Of a stretch of 5,036 nt of DNA, positions 1 to 4,976 are shown piece after piece; within the stretch, counting starts at the first letter, position 1, and each line of letters begins with the position of its first letter. The position numbers were made by a program, and so were the translations under genes. The DNA is from Actinomycetes bacterium (GTDB lineage Bacteria; Actinomycetota; Acidimicrobiia; Acidimicrobiales; Palsa-688). The stretch is from NCBI GenBank assembly GCA_021821705.1, contig JAKACE010000184.1:1-5036 (forward strand), written 5' to 3'. The notes under the pieces were generated by a model that was given only the letters and a program-made list of their open reading frames with translations, ran no database searches and was not told where the DNA came from.

Positions 1-785
1 CTCACCATCTCGTCGGGCAGTTCCCGGTGCAGCGAATGGCCGCCGTCCAGCACGACGAAGCGCTCAGGGGGGACCAGGCGGGCCAACGCCTGGCGCTCGC
101 TACCGAGCAGGGCCGTCCCCTGCACGATGGGTATGGCACCAGGCACCTCAGGAGCAGCGACCAGCAGGACTGGACAGGTCAGCCCGGCGAGCAGAGCGGG
201 CAGGTCCCACCACATACCGGCCCGCAGGGCGCCGGCTATCTCGGCGGTGTCGCAGGCCTCGAGGGCGGCGACCGCCTGGTCGAGGTCCGCCTCGGACCAG
301 CGGGGGTTGGAAGCCCGCAGCTGCTGACGGTAGGCGACGCGGTCGGCGGCGACGGCCAGGCCCAGTGCCTCGAGGCCCGAGGCCAGCAGCTCGGTGTCCA
401 GAGCGGAGCGTGCCGGCGGATCCTCGAGGACGACGGCGCGGGCGAACTCGGGGTGGGTGCCGGCGATGGCCAGGGCCACCACGGCGCCGAGGCTGTGCCC
501 CACGAGCACGTCGAGGCGCTCGGGCAAGGCGTCCAAGGCTCCGGCCACCAGCTCGGCCACGGGGTCGCCAGTCGCCTTGGGCCGTGGGCCGTCTCCGTGC
601 CCGGGCAGGTCGACGGCCGTTACTTCCCAGCCTCTGGCGGCCAGGGCGGGGCCGACGCGAGACCACGACCCGGCGGAGGAGACGACCCCGTGCAGCAGCC
701 CGATGGTGCCCAGCGGCACCGGTGCGGCTGGCGGCCACTGCAGCGTGCCGGCACGCGGGCGCCGGGGAGCCGTGTCCGTTGGCAT
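1..785 (-). CDS. Alpha/beta-hydrolase fold protein, 3' end outside window
   Basis: The gene reads from ATG at 785 leftwards for 261 codons without a stop and runs off the window, so the C-terminus is missing. The translation shows an alpha/beta-hydrolase core: the oxyanion-side LLHG motif (residues 30-33), strand and turn VDLPGHG (58-64), the nucleophile elbow GHSLG with Ser98, a helical cap-like region (about 125-200), and DGGHSLHRELP, whose His250 is the expected catalytic base. The usual acid after the strand VLLVA (206-210) is not an Asp; that stretch reads APEVPG. Asp122 in VVLEDPP, or Glu213, would have to serve. Substrate is unknown; the fold covers esterases, lipases, lactonases and C-C hydrolases. 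No signal peptide is visible, so it is probably cytoplasmic. No Shine-Dalgarno site precedes the ATG, which may be leaderless. It is divergent from the PAP2 gene. The fold is near certain; the exact start is not. Confidence 0.88.
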   Translation of the reverse strand, partial: MPTDTAPRRPRAGTLQWPPAAPVPLGTIGLLHGVVSSAGSWSRVGPALAARGWEVTAVDLPGHGDGPRPKATGDPVAELVAGALDALPERLDVLVGHSLGAVVALAIAGTHPEFARAVVLEDPPARSALDTELLASGLEALGLAVAADRVAYRQQLRASNPRWSEADLDQAVAALEACDTAEIAGALRAGMWWDLPALLAGLTCPVLLVAAPEVPGAIPIVQGTALLGSERQALARLVPPERFVVLDGGHSLHRELPDEMV

Positions 786-798
786 CGTTGACAACGTA
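786..798 (-). promoter_or_regulatory. Possible leaderless -10 box with overlapping palindrome, hydrolase gene
   Basis: Directly upstream of the hydrolase ATG lies a perfect 11-bp inverted repeat, CGTTGACAACG (786-796). Read on the minus strand, TACGTT (793-798) fits the actinobacterial TANNNT -10 pattern and sits 8-13 bases before the ATG, as in leaderless transcripts. The lack of any Shine-Dalgarno site agrees with this. No convincing -35 box is visible. The palindrome overlaps the -10 and could be an operator, but it is short enough to be chance. Confidence 0.3.
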
Positions 799-885
799 GC
801 CGCATCGGGCGGGCCGGGGCCGGGCTTCGGCCCATGGCGGCCAACGTGGGCGCAGGGTGGCGCCGGCCGTTAGCATCTCCCTGAC

Positions 886-895
886 GGGGAGGTGG
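886..895 (+). promoter_or_regulatory. Shine-Dalgarno site that fixes the PAP2 start
   Basis: GGGGAGGTGG ends six bases before GTG at 902. It is the only strong ribosome binding site in the region, and it favours GTG 902 over the upstream in-frame ATG at 857, which has no such site. A TAGCAT hexamer at 871-876 could be a -10 box giving a very short leader, but no -35 box is visible. Confidence 0.6.
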
Positions 896-901
896 TCGCC
901 C

Positions 902-1720
902 GTGGGCACGACCTGGTACTTGGACATAAACCGGCTGGCTCGCCGTACGCCCTGGGCCCACCGGGCGATGGCCGACTTCGTCCAGCAACTGCTATCCCCC
1001 GTGGGCGGCGCCCTCTTGGTGCTGGCGCTGCTGCTGGCGGTCGGGTGGCTGTCGGCGCGCCGGGACGTGCGGACGGTCCCCACGGTGGTCTGGGCCGGGG
1101 TCGGCGCCCTGGTGGCGCTCGGTCTCGACGTGGTACTGGCCGAGGTACTGGCAGAGCGCCGCCCTTACCAGGTCCTGCACCATGTCGAGGTGCTCGTAGC
1201 GCGTTCGTCGAGCTACGGCGCCATGCCCAACAGCCACGCGGCTATCGCCGGGGCTCTCGTCTGCGGGCTGTTCCTGGCCCGGCGCTGGTGGGTGGGCGGC
1301 CTGGCCCTCGTGGTCACCCTGCTGTTGGCTTTCGGGCTGGTCTATGTGGGCGCCGACTACCCTTCGGACGCGCTGGCCGGGATCGGTTTCGGCGCTGCGG
1401 TCGAGCTAGTGCTGTGGCCGCTCGGGTCATGGCTACTCGTGCCGGTCGTGGACAGCCTCGCGGCCGGACCGCTCAGCCTCCTGGTAGCCACCAGGCGTGC
1501 AGGACCGGGGTCCGCTCCGGCCTTCTCCCGCCGCAAGCCGGGCCGCCCTTTGCCCGTGAACAGGGGCGTCGGGTTGCCGGACGCCCGGGCGATGGAGGCA
1601 CTGAGAACGGCCTCCGAGGCCGCCCGTCACGCACCAGCCGCCGACCCGGCCCCTCGTGCGGGGGGGCTGGGCGCTGTCCGTCTCAGAGGCTCGGACAGTG
1701 GTGGTCAAGCGCCGGCATGA
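902..1720 (+). CDS. PAP2-superfamily membrane protein with degenerate catalytic motifs
   Basis: From GTG 902 the product is 272 residues. Several hydrophobic segments are visible (about 34-50, 60-80, 113-126, 131-150, 158-183), as expected of an integral membrane PAP2 (type 2 phosphatidic acid phosphatase) protein. The start of the protein, WYLDINRLARRTPW, resembles the amphipathic N-terminus of this family. Three motifs are recognisable: ERRP (85-88) for motif 1, MPNSHAA (108-114) for motif 2 (normally PSGH), and GLVYVGADYPSD (145-156) for motif 3 (normally SRxxxxxHxxxD). Motif 1 has Ala80 where Lys is usual. In motif 3 Arg is Leu146 and the nucleophilic His is Asp152; only Asp156 remains. 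Typical relatives dephosphorylate lipid phosphates such as undecaprenyl pyrophosphate, but this one may be inactive or altered. A 70-residue Arg/Pro/Ala-rich tail follows the last membrane segment. An alternative start is ATG 857, adding 15 residues. Confidence 0.8.
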   Translation: MGTTWYLDINRLARRTPWAHRAMADFVQQLLSPVGGALLVLALLLAVGWLSARRDVRTVPTVVWAGVGALVALGLDVVLAEVLAERRPYQVLHHVEVLVARSSSYGAMPNSHAAIAGALVCGLFLARRWWVGGLALVVTLLLAFGLVYVGADYPSDALAGIGFGAAVELVLWPLGSWLLVPVVDSLAAGPLSLLVATRRAGPGSAPAFSRRKPGRPLPVNRGVGLPDARAMEALRTASEAARHAPAADPAPRAGGLGAVRLRGSDSGGQAPA

Positions 1721-1724
1721 GCCG

Positions 1725-1782
1725 CGGCCGGGCCCTCGGCGACAGGTGAAACCACGAGCCGTGGTGTCGCCCGGGCCCGCCG
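1725..1782. terminator. Large hairpin between convergent genes, probable bidirectional terminator
   Basis: CGGGCCC (1729-1735) pairs with GGGCCCG (1773-1779), and GGCGACA (1738-1744) pairs with TGTCGCC (1765-1771) across a small TC/C internal loop. An inner stem CCACG/CGTGG (1752-1756 and 1760-1764) closes on a three-base loop. Three more base pairs can form outside. The hairpin starts just after the PAP2 stop and ends 11 bases from the whiB stop, the right place for a shared terminator. Neither side has a clear U-tract, which is common in high-GC actinobacteria. Confidence 0.6.
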
Positions 1783-1793
1783 GTCCGTTCAGC

Positions 1794-2045
1794 TCAGGCG
1801 ATCATGGAGCGACGCTCGACCTCGCTCAGGCCGCCCCAGATGCCGTGGGGCTCCCGGATGCGCAGGGCGTACTGGAGGCAGTCGGAGCGCACGGGACAAG
1901 AAGCACAAACCGCTTTTGCCTGGCGCTCCCTGGCGGCTCGGGCGTCTTTACGCTCGAAATGGGTCGGAGCGAAGAAGATGGCTGCTGATTGTCCTCGGCA
2001 GGCGGCGCTGGCCTGCCATTCCTCAGATGCGTGCAGGGCGGTCAT
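1794..2045 (-). CDS. WhiB-family iron-sulfur transcriptional regulator
   Basis: The 83-residue product is a complete single-domain WhiB-like protein. Four cysteines are present in the family pattern: Cys16, then CASCPVRSDC with Cys47, Cys50 and Cys56. These bind a [4Fe-4S] cluster in characterised members. The GIWGG turn follows at residues 68-72, then LSEVERR. A charged FERKDARAARERQ stretch (30-42) separates the first Cys from the CxxC. WhiB proteins act in the cytoplasm, commonly by binding the principal sigma factor and sensing redox or nitric oxide. The usual basic C-terminal tail is short: the protein ends four residues after ERR. The ATG has a GAGGA site seven bases upstream. The gene converges on PAP2 and is divergent from the ATPase operon, so it could regulate that operon. 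Family assignment is secure; the subclass is not, and the sequence does not resemble WhiB4. Confidence 0.96.
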   Translation of the reverse strand: MTALHASEEWQASAACRGQSAAIFFAPTHFERKDARAARERQAKAVCASCPVRSDCLQYALRIREPHGIWGGLSEVERRSMIA

Positions 2046-2052
2046 TAGTGGT

Positions 2053-2057
2053 TCCTC
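2053..2057 (-). promoter_or_regulatory. Shine-Dalgarno site of the whiB gene
   Basis: On the minus strand GAGGA lies seven bases before the ATG at 2045. A second GGAGG (2060-2064) lies further up at 14 bases. The first has the better spacing. Confidence 0.6.
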
Positions 2058-2065
2058 AACCTCCG

Positions 2066-2094
2066 AAGGTACTCGGGGTGCGGCCGGCTGACAA
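2066..2094 (-). promoter_or_regulatory. Candidate promoter of the whiB gene
   Basis: On the minus strand TTGTCA (2089-2094) is separated by exactly 17 bases from TACCTT (2066-2071). Both are close to the housekeeping -35 and -10 consensus. Transcription would start near 2059, giving a leader of about 14 bases just long enough to hold the GAGGA site. Predicted by eye from spacing and sequence only. Confidence 0.45.
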
Positions 2095-2122
2095 TAGGCA
2101 ATGTGGTCGGTCGAGCTGCATA

Positions 2123-2170
2123 GGCAGGCGTGCTACGGCACCCATGGGGGCCCCCACCGGGTAGCCTGCC
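2123..2170 (+). promoter_or_regulatory. Potential structured leader upstream of the ATPase operon
   Basis: GGCAGGC (2123-2129) is perfectly complementary to GCCTGCC (2164-2170). Inside, GTGC/GCAC (2130-2133 and 2138-2141) encloses TACG, a UNCG-type stable tetraloop. Next to it the perfect palindrome TGGGGGCCCCCA (2145-2156) can form a second hairpin, extended by CCC/GGG outside it. Nearly every base is paired, giving a compact three-way junction 24 bases upstream of the Shine-Dalgarno site. The transcription start is unknown, so it may be an RNA leader element, a DNA-level operator, or chance in GC-rich DNA. It matches no riboswitch class I recognise. Confidence 0.3.
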
Positions 2171-2194
2171 GCTGTCGCCCCGACCGCGTCCTAC

Positions 2195-2199
2195 AGGAG
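2195..2199 (+). promoter_or_regulatory. Shine-Dalgarno site supporting a TTG start
   Basis: AGGAG lies six bases before TTG 2206. It supports that start over the upstream in-frame ATG 2101, which would add 35 residues of Cys/His/Arg-rich sequence with no family resemblance. Confidence 0.65.
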
Positions 2200-2205
2200 C
2201 CGTCC

Positions 2206-3273
2206 TTGGAGATCACAGACTTCTTCGCCCAAGCCCGCGTCCTGGTCGTGACGGGCAAGGGCGGGGTCGGCAAGACCACGGTCAGTGGGGCCCTGGCCAA
2301 CCTGGCGGCTAGGCACGGTCTGTCCTGCCTCGTAGCGCAACTGGCTGCTCCGGGCGCTGCGACCCGCACTCCCGAGACGGCCCACTTGTCGCGCATGTTC
2401 GGCCACAGCCGGGTGCTCGACTACGACGAGGTAGTGCTCCTGGGCGATGAGTGGGGGCAAGCGACCGACCGGCCGGACGGTTGGGTGCCGTCCCCCGGGC
2501 GGCGCCAGGTCCGGGCCCGGGCGCTGAGCCCCGATACCGCCCTGGTCGAGTACCTGCACCTGCACGGCATGCGCCGGCTGTCACGCAAGCTGGCCTCCAG
2601 TGGGGCCCTCGACGTGGTGGCCACGGCCGTGCCGGGGATGCCGGACATCCTCGTCCTCGGCAAGCTCAAGCAGATCGAGCGGGCCGCCGCGACCGGCCAA
2701 GCGGGTGCCCCGGATGTGGTCGTCCTCGACGCTCCGGCGGCGGGGCACGCCGTCAGGTTCCTGCAGAGCCCCGGCGGTCTGCTCGGCGCGGCGGGGGGCG
2801 GCCCCGTGCGCGCCCAGGCACAGGAGGTGGTCGAGATGCTGTCGGATCCTTCCCGCTGTCAGGTGGTCCTGGTCACCACGCCCGAGGAGACGCCGGTGAG
2901 CGAGGTGATAGAGACCGCTCAGGCCCTGGAGGACAGGGCCGGGGTGACGCTGTGCACGGTCGTTGTCAACGCCCGGCTGCCAACCGTGGACATGCCGGAC
3001 GGCCTGAGCACCCAGGACCTGGCCGAGGCCGTAGCCCGCTCCGGTGGGGTACTGGCCGACGACCAGGCATCCGGCCTGGTCGCCGCGGCCGCCTTGCGCT
3101 CGGAGCGCCAGCGCAGCCAGGCCGCCCAGGTCCGCAGGCTGGCCGAGGAGCTGCCTCTTCCCCAGTTGGAGCTGCCATTCTGCTTCAGTGCCGACCTCGG
3201 CCCCGAGCAGCTCGAGGAGCTGACTTCGGCCCTCGAGGCATCGGTGAGGGCCTGGGCCCCGGTCCAGATATGA
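2206..3273 (+). CDS. ArsA/Get3-like ATPase, first subunit (Rv3679-like)
   Basis: From TTG 2206 the product is 355 residues, a SIMIBI-class P-loop ATPase of the ArsA/Get3 family. The deviant Walker A loop GKGGVGKTT (17-25) includes the signature Lys18. Switch II is VVVLDAPAAGHAVRFL (171-186) with Asp175 and His181. Later come VTTPEETPVSEV and VVVNARLP, the latter with the Asn expected to contact the base. Switch I, normally a DPA-type motif, reads LVAQLAAPG (42-50) and has no Asp. A Pro/Arg-rich stretch (about 80-105) looks like an insertion. The long helical subdomain after switch II is absent and there is no CxxC, so neither Get3 zinc dimerisation nor ArsA metal binding is supported. It overlaps the next ATPase by four bases and probably forms a heterodimer with it. 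The order and sequence resemble M. tuberculosis Rv3679, a proposed bacterial Get3 homologue. No evidence links it to arsenite export. Cytoplasmic. Confidence 0.88.
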   Translation: MEITDFFAQARVLVVTGKGGVGKTTVSGALANLAARHGLSCLVAQLAAPGAATRTPETAHLSRMFGHSRVLDYDEVVLLGDEWGQATDRPDGWVPSPGRRQVRARALSPDTALVEYLHLHGMRRLSRKLASSGALDVVATAVPGMPDILVLGKLKQIERAAATGQAGAPDVVVLDAPAAGHAVRFLQSPGGLLGAAGGGPVRAQAQEVVEMLSDPSRCQVVLVTTPEETPVSEVIETAQALEDRAGVTLCTVVVNARLPTVDMPDGLSTQDLAEAVARSGGVLADDQASGLVAAAALRSERQRSQAAQVRRLAEELPLPQLELPFCFSADLGPEQLEELTSALEASVRAWAPVQI

Positions 3274-4358
3274 CGGAGCAGGGCACCGCCGGCGGCCCCC
3301 GGCCCGGGGCCGCCCGGGTGACCGTCTGCGTCGGGCCGGGCGGGGTCGGCAAGACCTCCGCTTCAGCGGCTCTGGCCCTGCGGGCCGCCCGAGCTGGGCA
3401 AAGGGCTTGCGTTGTGACGATAGACCCCGCTCGCCGGCTGGCGGACGCCCTCGGCATCTCGGGGGTCGGCAACGAGCCCCACCGCGTCCTGGCACCGGGA
3501 GGCGACAGCTGGCCGGGCGAGCTCTGGGCCGTGATGCTCGACGCCCAGGGCACTTTCGACGAGCTGGTGGCCAGGTACGCGACCAGTCCCGAACAGGCCC
3601 GTGCCATCCTCTCCAACCCCGTGTACCGCAACCTCTCGGCGGCTCTGTCCGGCACGCAGGAGTACATGGCGGTCGAGAAGCTCTACGAGCTCCAAGAGAG
3701 CGGTCGATTCGACCTGATCGTGGTGGACACGCCCCCCGCCCAGCACGCTCTCGACTTCATGGAGGCGCCCCGGCACCTGGCCAGGTTGCTGGACAACCGC
3801 GTGTTCCGGGTGCTGATGACCCCCACCAGGGTGGGGCTGCGCGCCATCGAGATGGGTGCCCAACTGATGCTGCGCACCATCGCCAAGGTGGCGGGCGGGC
3901 AGGTGGTAACGGACACGGTCCAGTTCTTCACCCAGTTCGAGGGCATGGAGGCCGGCTTCAGGGCCAGGGCGCAGCGGGCCGACGACCTGCTCAGGTCCGA
4001 GCGCACGGCCTTCGTGCTGGTGTGCACACCCCGTCGGGACACGGTCGACGAGGCACTGTACCTGGCGGGCCAGCTCGAACGCGAGGGCCTGCGGGCCGGT
4101 GCCGTCGTCGTCAACCGCTGCTACCCCCGCTTCGAGGACCTGCCCGCCGCAGCGGCACGGGCCCTTTGCGAGGCCGGGTACGGAGCCGTGGTGTCCAACC
4201 TGCAGGAGCTGCGACTCGTGGGCGAGAGGGAGGAGCAGCAATTGGAGCGCATAGCGCAATCCCTGCCGGAGGCCGTTGTGCAACGCGTGCCCTTCCTCTC
4301 GCGCGAGGTGTGCGACCTGTCCTCGCTCGTCGAGCTGGCCGCATACCTGGCTCCCTGA
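3270..4358 (+). CDS. ArsA/Get3-like ATPase, second subunit (Rv3680-like)
   Basis: The ATG at 3270 sits in an ATGA overlap with the stop of the upstream ATPase, so translation is probably coupled. The product is 362 residues. Walker A is GPGGVGKTS (22-30): the P-loop Lys28 is present but the signature lysine is Pro23. Switch I is intact, TIDPARRLADALG with Asp52. Switch II is IVVDTPPAQHALDF with Asp153. The SGTQEYMAVEKL segment (127-138) and the long helical region (about 170-240) are typical of the Rv3680-type subunit; in Get3 the equivalent region forms the client-binding helical subdomain. VVVNR (279-283) supplies the base-contact Asn. There is no CxxC zinc motif. It likely pairs with the upstream protein to form an asymmetric ATPase. 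The client is unknown: membrane-protein targeting is suggested by homology to Get3, not shown here. A longer in-frame reading to 2451 is just the upstream gene's shadow. Confidence 0.92.
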   Translation: MTEQGTAGGPRPGAARVTVCVGPGGVGKTSASAALALRAARAGQRACVVTIDPARRLADALGISGVGNEPHRVLAPGGDSWPGELWAVMLDAQGTFDELVARYATSPEQARAILSNPVYRNLSAALSGTQEYMAVEKLYELQESGRFDLIVVDTPPAQHALDFMEAPRHLARLLDNRVFRVLMTPTRVGLRAIEMGAQLMLRTIAKVAGGQVVTDTVQFFTQFEGMEAGFRARAQRADDLLRSERTAFVLVCTPRRDTVDEALYLAGQLEREGLRAGAVVVNRCYPRFEDLPAAAARALCEAGYGAVVSNLQELRLVGEREEQQLERIAQSLPEAVVQRVPFLSREVCDLSSLVELAAYLAP

Positions 4359-4509
4359 GCACGCCCGGGCGCATGTGCCTCGCCGGCTGACGGCCATGAA
4401 GGCACCGGCCGGGGTGCCGGCCATGACCACGGTGGCCTCAGCGGTACCCGGGCCACGGCGTCGGTGGCGGCACCGGCGGTCGGTACGGGGCCGGCGGGAC
4501 GGGCGCCGA
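4359..4509. other. Non-coding gap between convergent genes, hairpin-rich
   Basis: I see no gene here. The gap separates the stop of the second ATPase from the stop of the minus-strand STAS gene. It holds two plausible hairpins: GGCACC/GGTGCC (4401-4406 and 4413-4418), and GCCAC/GTGGC (4452-4456 and 4464-4468, seven-base loop). Confidence 0.7.
4401..4418. terminator. Possible hairpin terminator after the ATPase operon
   Basis: GGCACC and GGTGCC form a six-base-pair stem around the loop GGCCGG, 43 bases after the ATPase stop. There is no U-tract. The hairpin is flanked by two copies of GGCCATGA (4392-4399 and 4419-4426). It is weaker than the 1725-1782 structure and in this base composition may be fortuitous. 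Confidence 0.35.
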
Positions 4510-4878
4510 TCAGTTCTCCGGAGCGGCGCCGGCACCCTCGGTCTTCGAGAAGGCGTCCTTGGCCTCGTCGATCGTCTCGGTCATGGCGACGATACGGTCG
4601 AAGCCGGTGGTGCGCAGCGTCCGCACCAGGCTGGCGCGGTTGCAAACCACCACCACGTTGCCTCCCATCTCCCTGGCCCGCCTGATACCCCCTATGAGGG
4701 CACCCAAGCCGGCAGAGTCGACGAAAGGTACGCCGCTCATGTCTATGATCAGGCGCGGGCTGGACGCTATCTCGGCTAGCGCCTGGCGGAACTGGCTAAC
4801 GGTGAACGCGTCGAGCTCGCCTACGGGACGGCAGATGGTGTACCCGTCGCCCGTGTGTTCCTGCTCGATAGTGAGCAC
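4510..4878 (-). CDS. STAS-domain anti-sigma-factor antagonist (SpoIIAA/RsbV type)
   Basis: From GTG 4878 the product is 122 residues, the normal length of a stand-alone STAS protein. It starts LTIEQEHTGDGYTICRPVGE followed by LDAFT, typical of the first strands. The hallmark is DMSGVPFVDSAGLGALIGG (46-64): Ser55 in DSAGLG aligns with the serine phosphorylated by the anti-sigma kinase in SpoIIAA and RsbV. Unphosphorylated forms bind the anti-sigma factor and free the sigma factor. The C-terminus is a short polar, Ala-rich tail. No anti-sigma kinase, PP2C phosphatase or sigma factor is in the window, so its partners must be elsewhere. The gene converges on the ATPase operon. An alternative GTG at 4932 would add 18 residues outside the domain; the GGAGG site favours 4878. 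Confidence 0.92.
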   Translation of the reverse strand: MLTIEQEHTGDGYTICRPVGELDAFTVSQFRQALAEIASSPRLIIDMSGVPFVDSAGLGALIGGIRRAREMGGNVVVVCNRASLVRTLRTTGFDRIVAMTETIDEAKDAFSKTEGAGAAPEN

Positions 4879-4882
4879 GCCA

Positions 4883-4887
4883 CCTCC
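4883..4887 (-). promoter_or_regulatory. Shine-Dalgarno site of the STAS gene
   Basis: On the minus strand GGAGG lies four bases before GTG 4878. The spacing is a little short, but this is the only strong site near any in-frame start, so it selects 4878 over GTG 4932. Confidence 0.5.
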
Positions 4888-4966
4888 ATTTGACCGTCCC
4901 CGAGCAGTTACTACGTACCGTCCTCTTGGCACGGAATGTCGCGAAGATGCTACCCGCTGGGTTGGC

Positions 4967-4970
4967 GAGG
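4967..4970 (+). promoter_or_regulatory. Possible Shine-Dalgarno site of the right-edge gene
   Basis: GAGG lies six bases before TTG 4977 and 12 before GTG 4983, so spacing favours TTG. The match is short. Confidence 0.35.
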
Positions 4971-4976
4971 TACCCT

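Noticed and set aside
27..799. Plus-strand open frames over the hydrolase
   Set aside because: Compositionally biased shadows without domains or convincing ribosome binding sites.
148..1083. A 311-codon minus-strand open frame crossing the hydrolase start and the PAP2 gene
   Set aside because: It is in a different frame from the hydrolase and translates to Arg/Pro/Gly-rich sequence. The correct frame shows LLHG, GHSLG and DGGH motifs.
1794..2045. Naming the WhiB gene whiB4 from its ATPase neighbours
   Set aside because: The sequence around the cysteines and the GIWGG turn does not match WhiB4 as I remember it, so only the family is assigned.
2101..2205. ATG 2101 as the start of the first ATPase
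   Set aside because: No Shine-Dalgarno site precedes it, the extra 35 residues are unlike the family, and TTG 2206 has AGGAG at ideal spacing and gives the expected distance to the P-loop.
2451..3269. A long open frame continuous with the second ATPase, which would make a 635-residue protein
   Set aside because: The upstream part is a Gly/Arg/Pro-rich shadow of the first ATPase in another frame. The real N-terminus with its P-loop begins at ATG 3270.
2206..4358. Calling the ATPases arsenite pump subunits or true Get3
   Set aside because: Neither protein has the CxxC zinc motif of Get3 or an ArsA-like cysteine arrangement, and no arsB, arsR or arsC is nearby.
3363..4535. A 390-codon open frame antisense to the second ATPase
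   Set aside because: Its translation is low-complexity His/Gly/Arg-rich with no recognisable motif. The sense strand encodes a clear ATPase. Typical GC-rich antisense artefact; the same applies to 2581-3495 on the minus strand.
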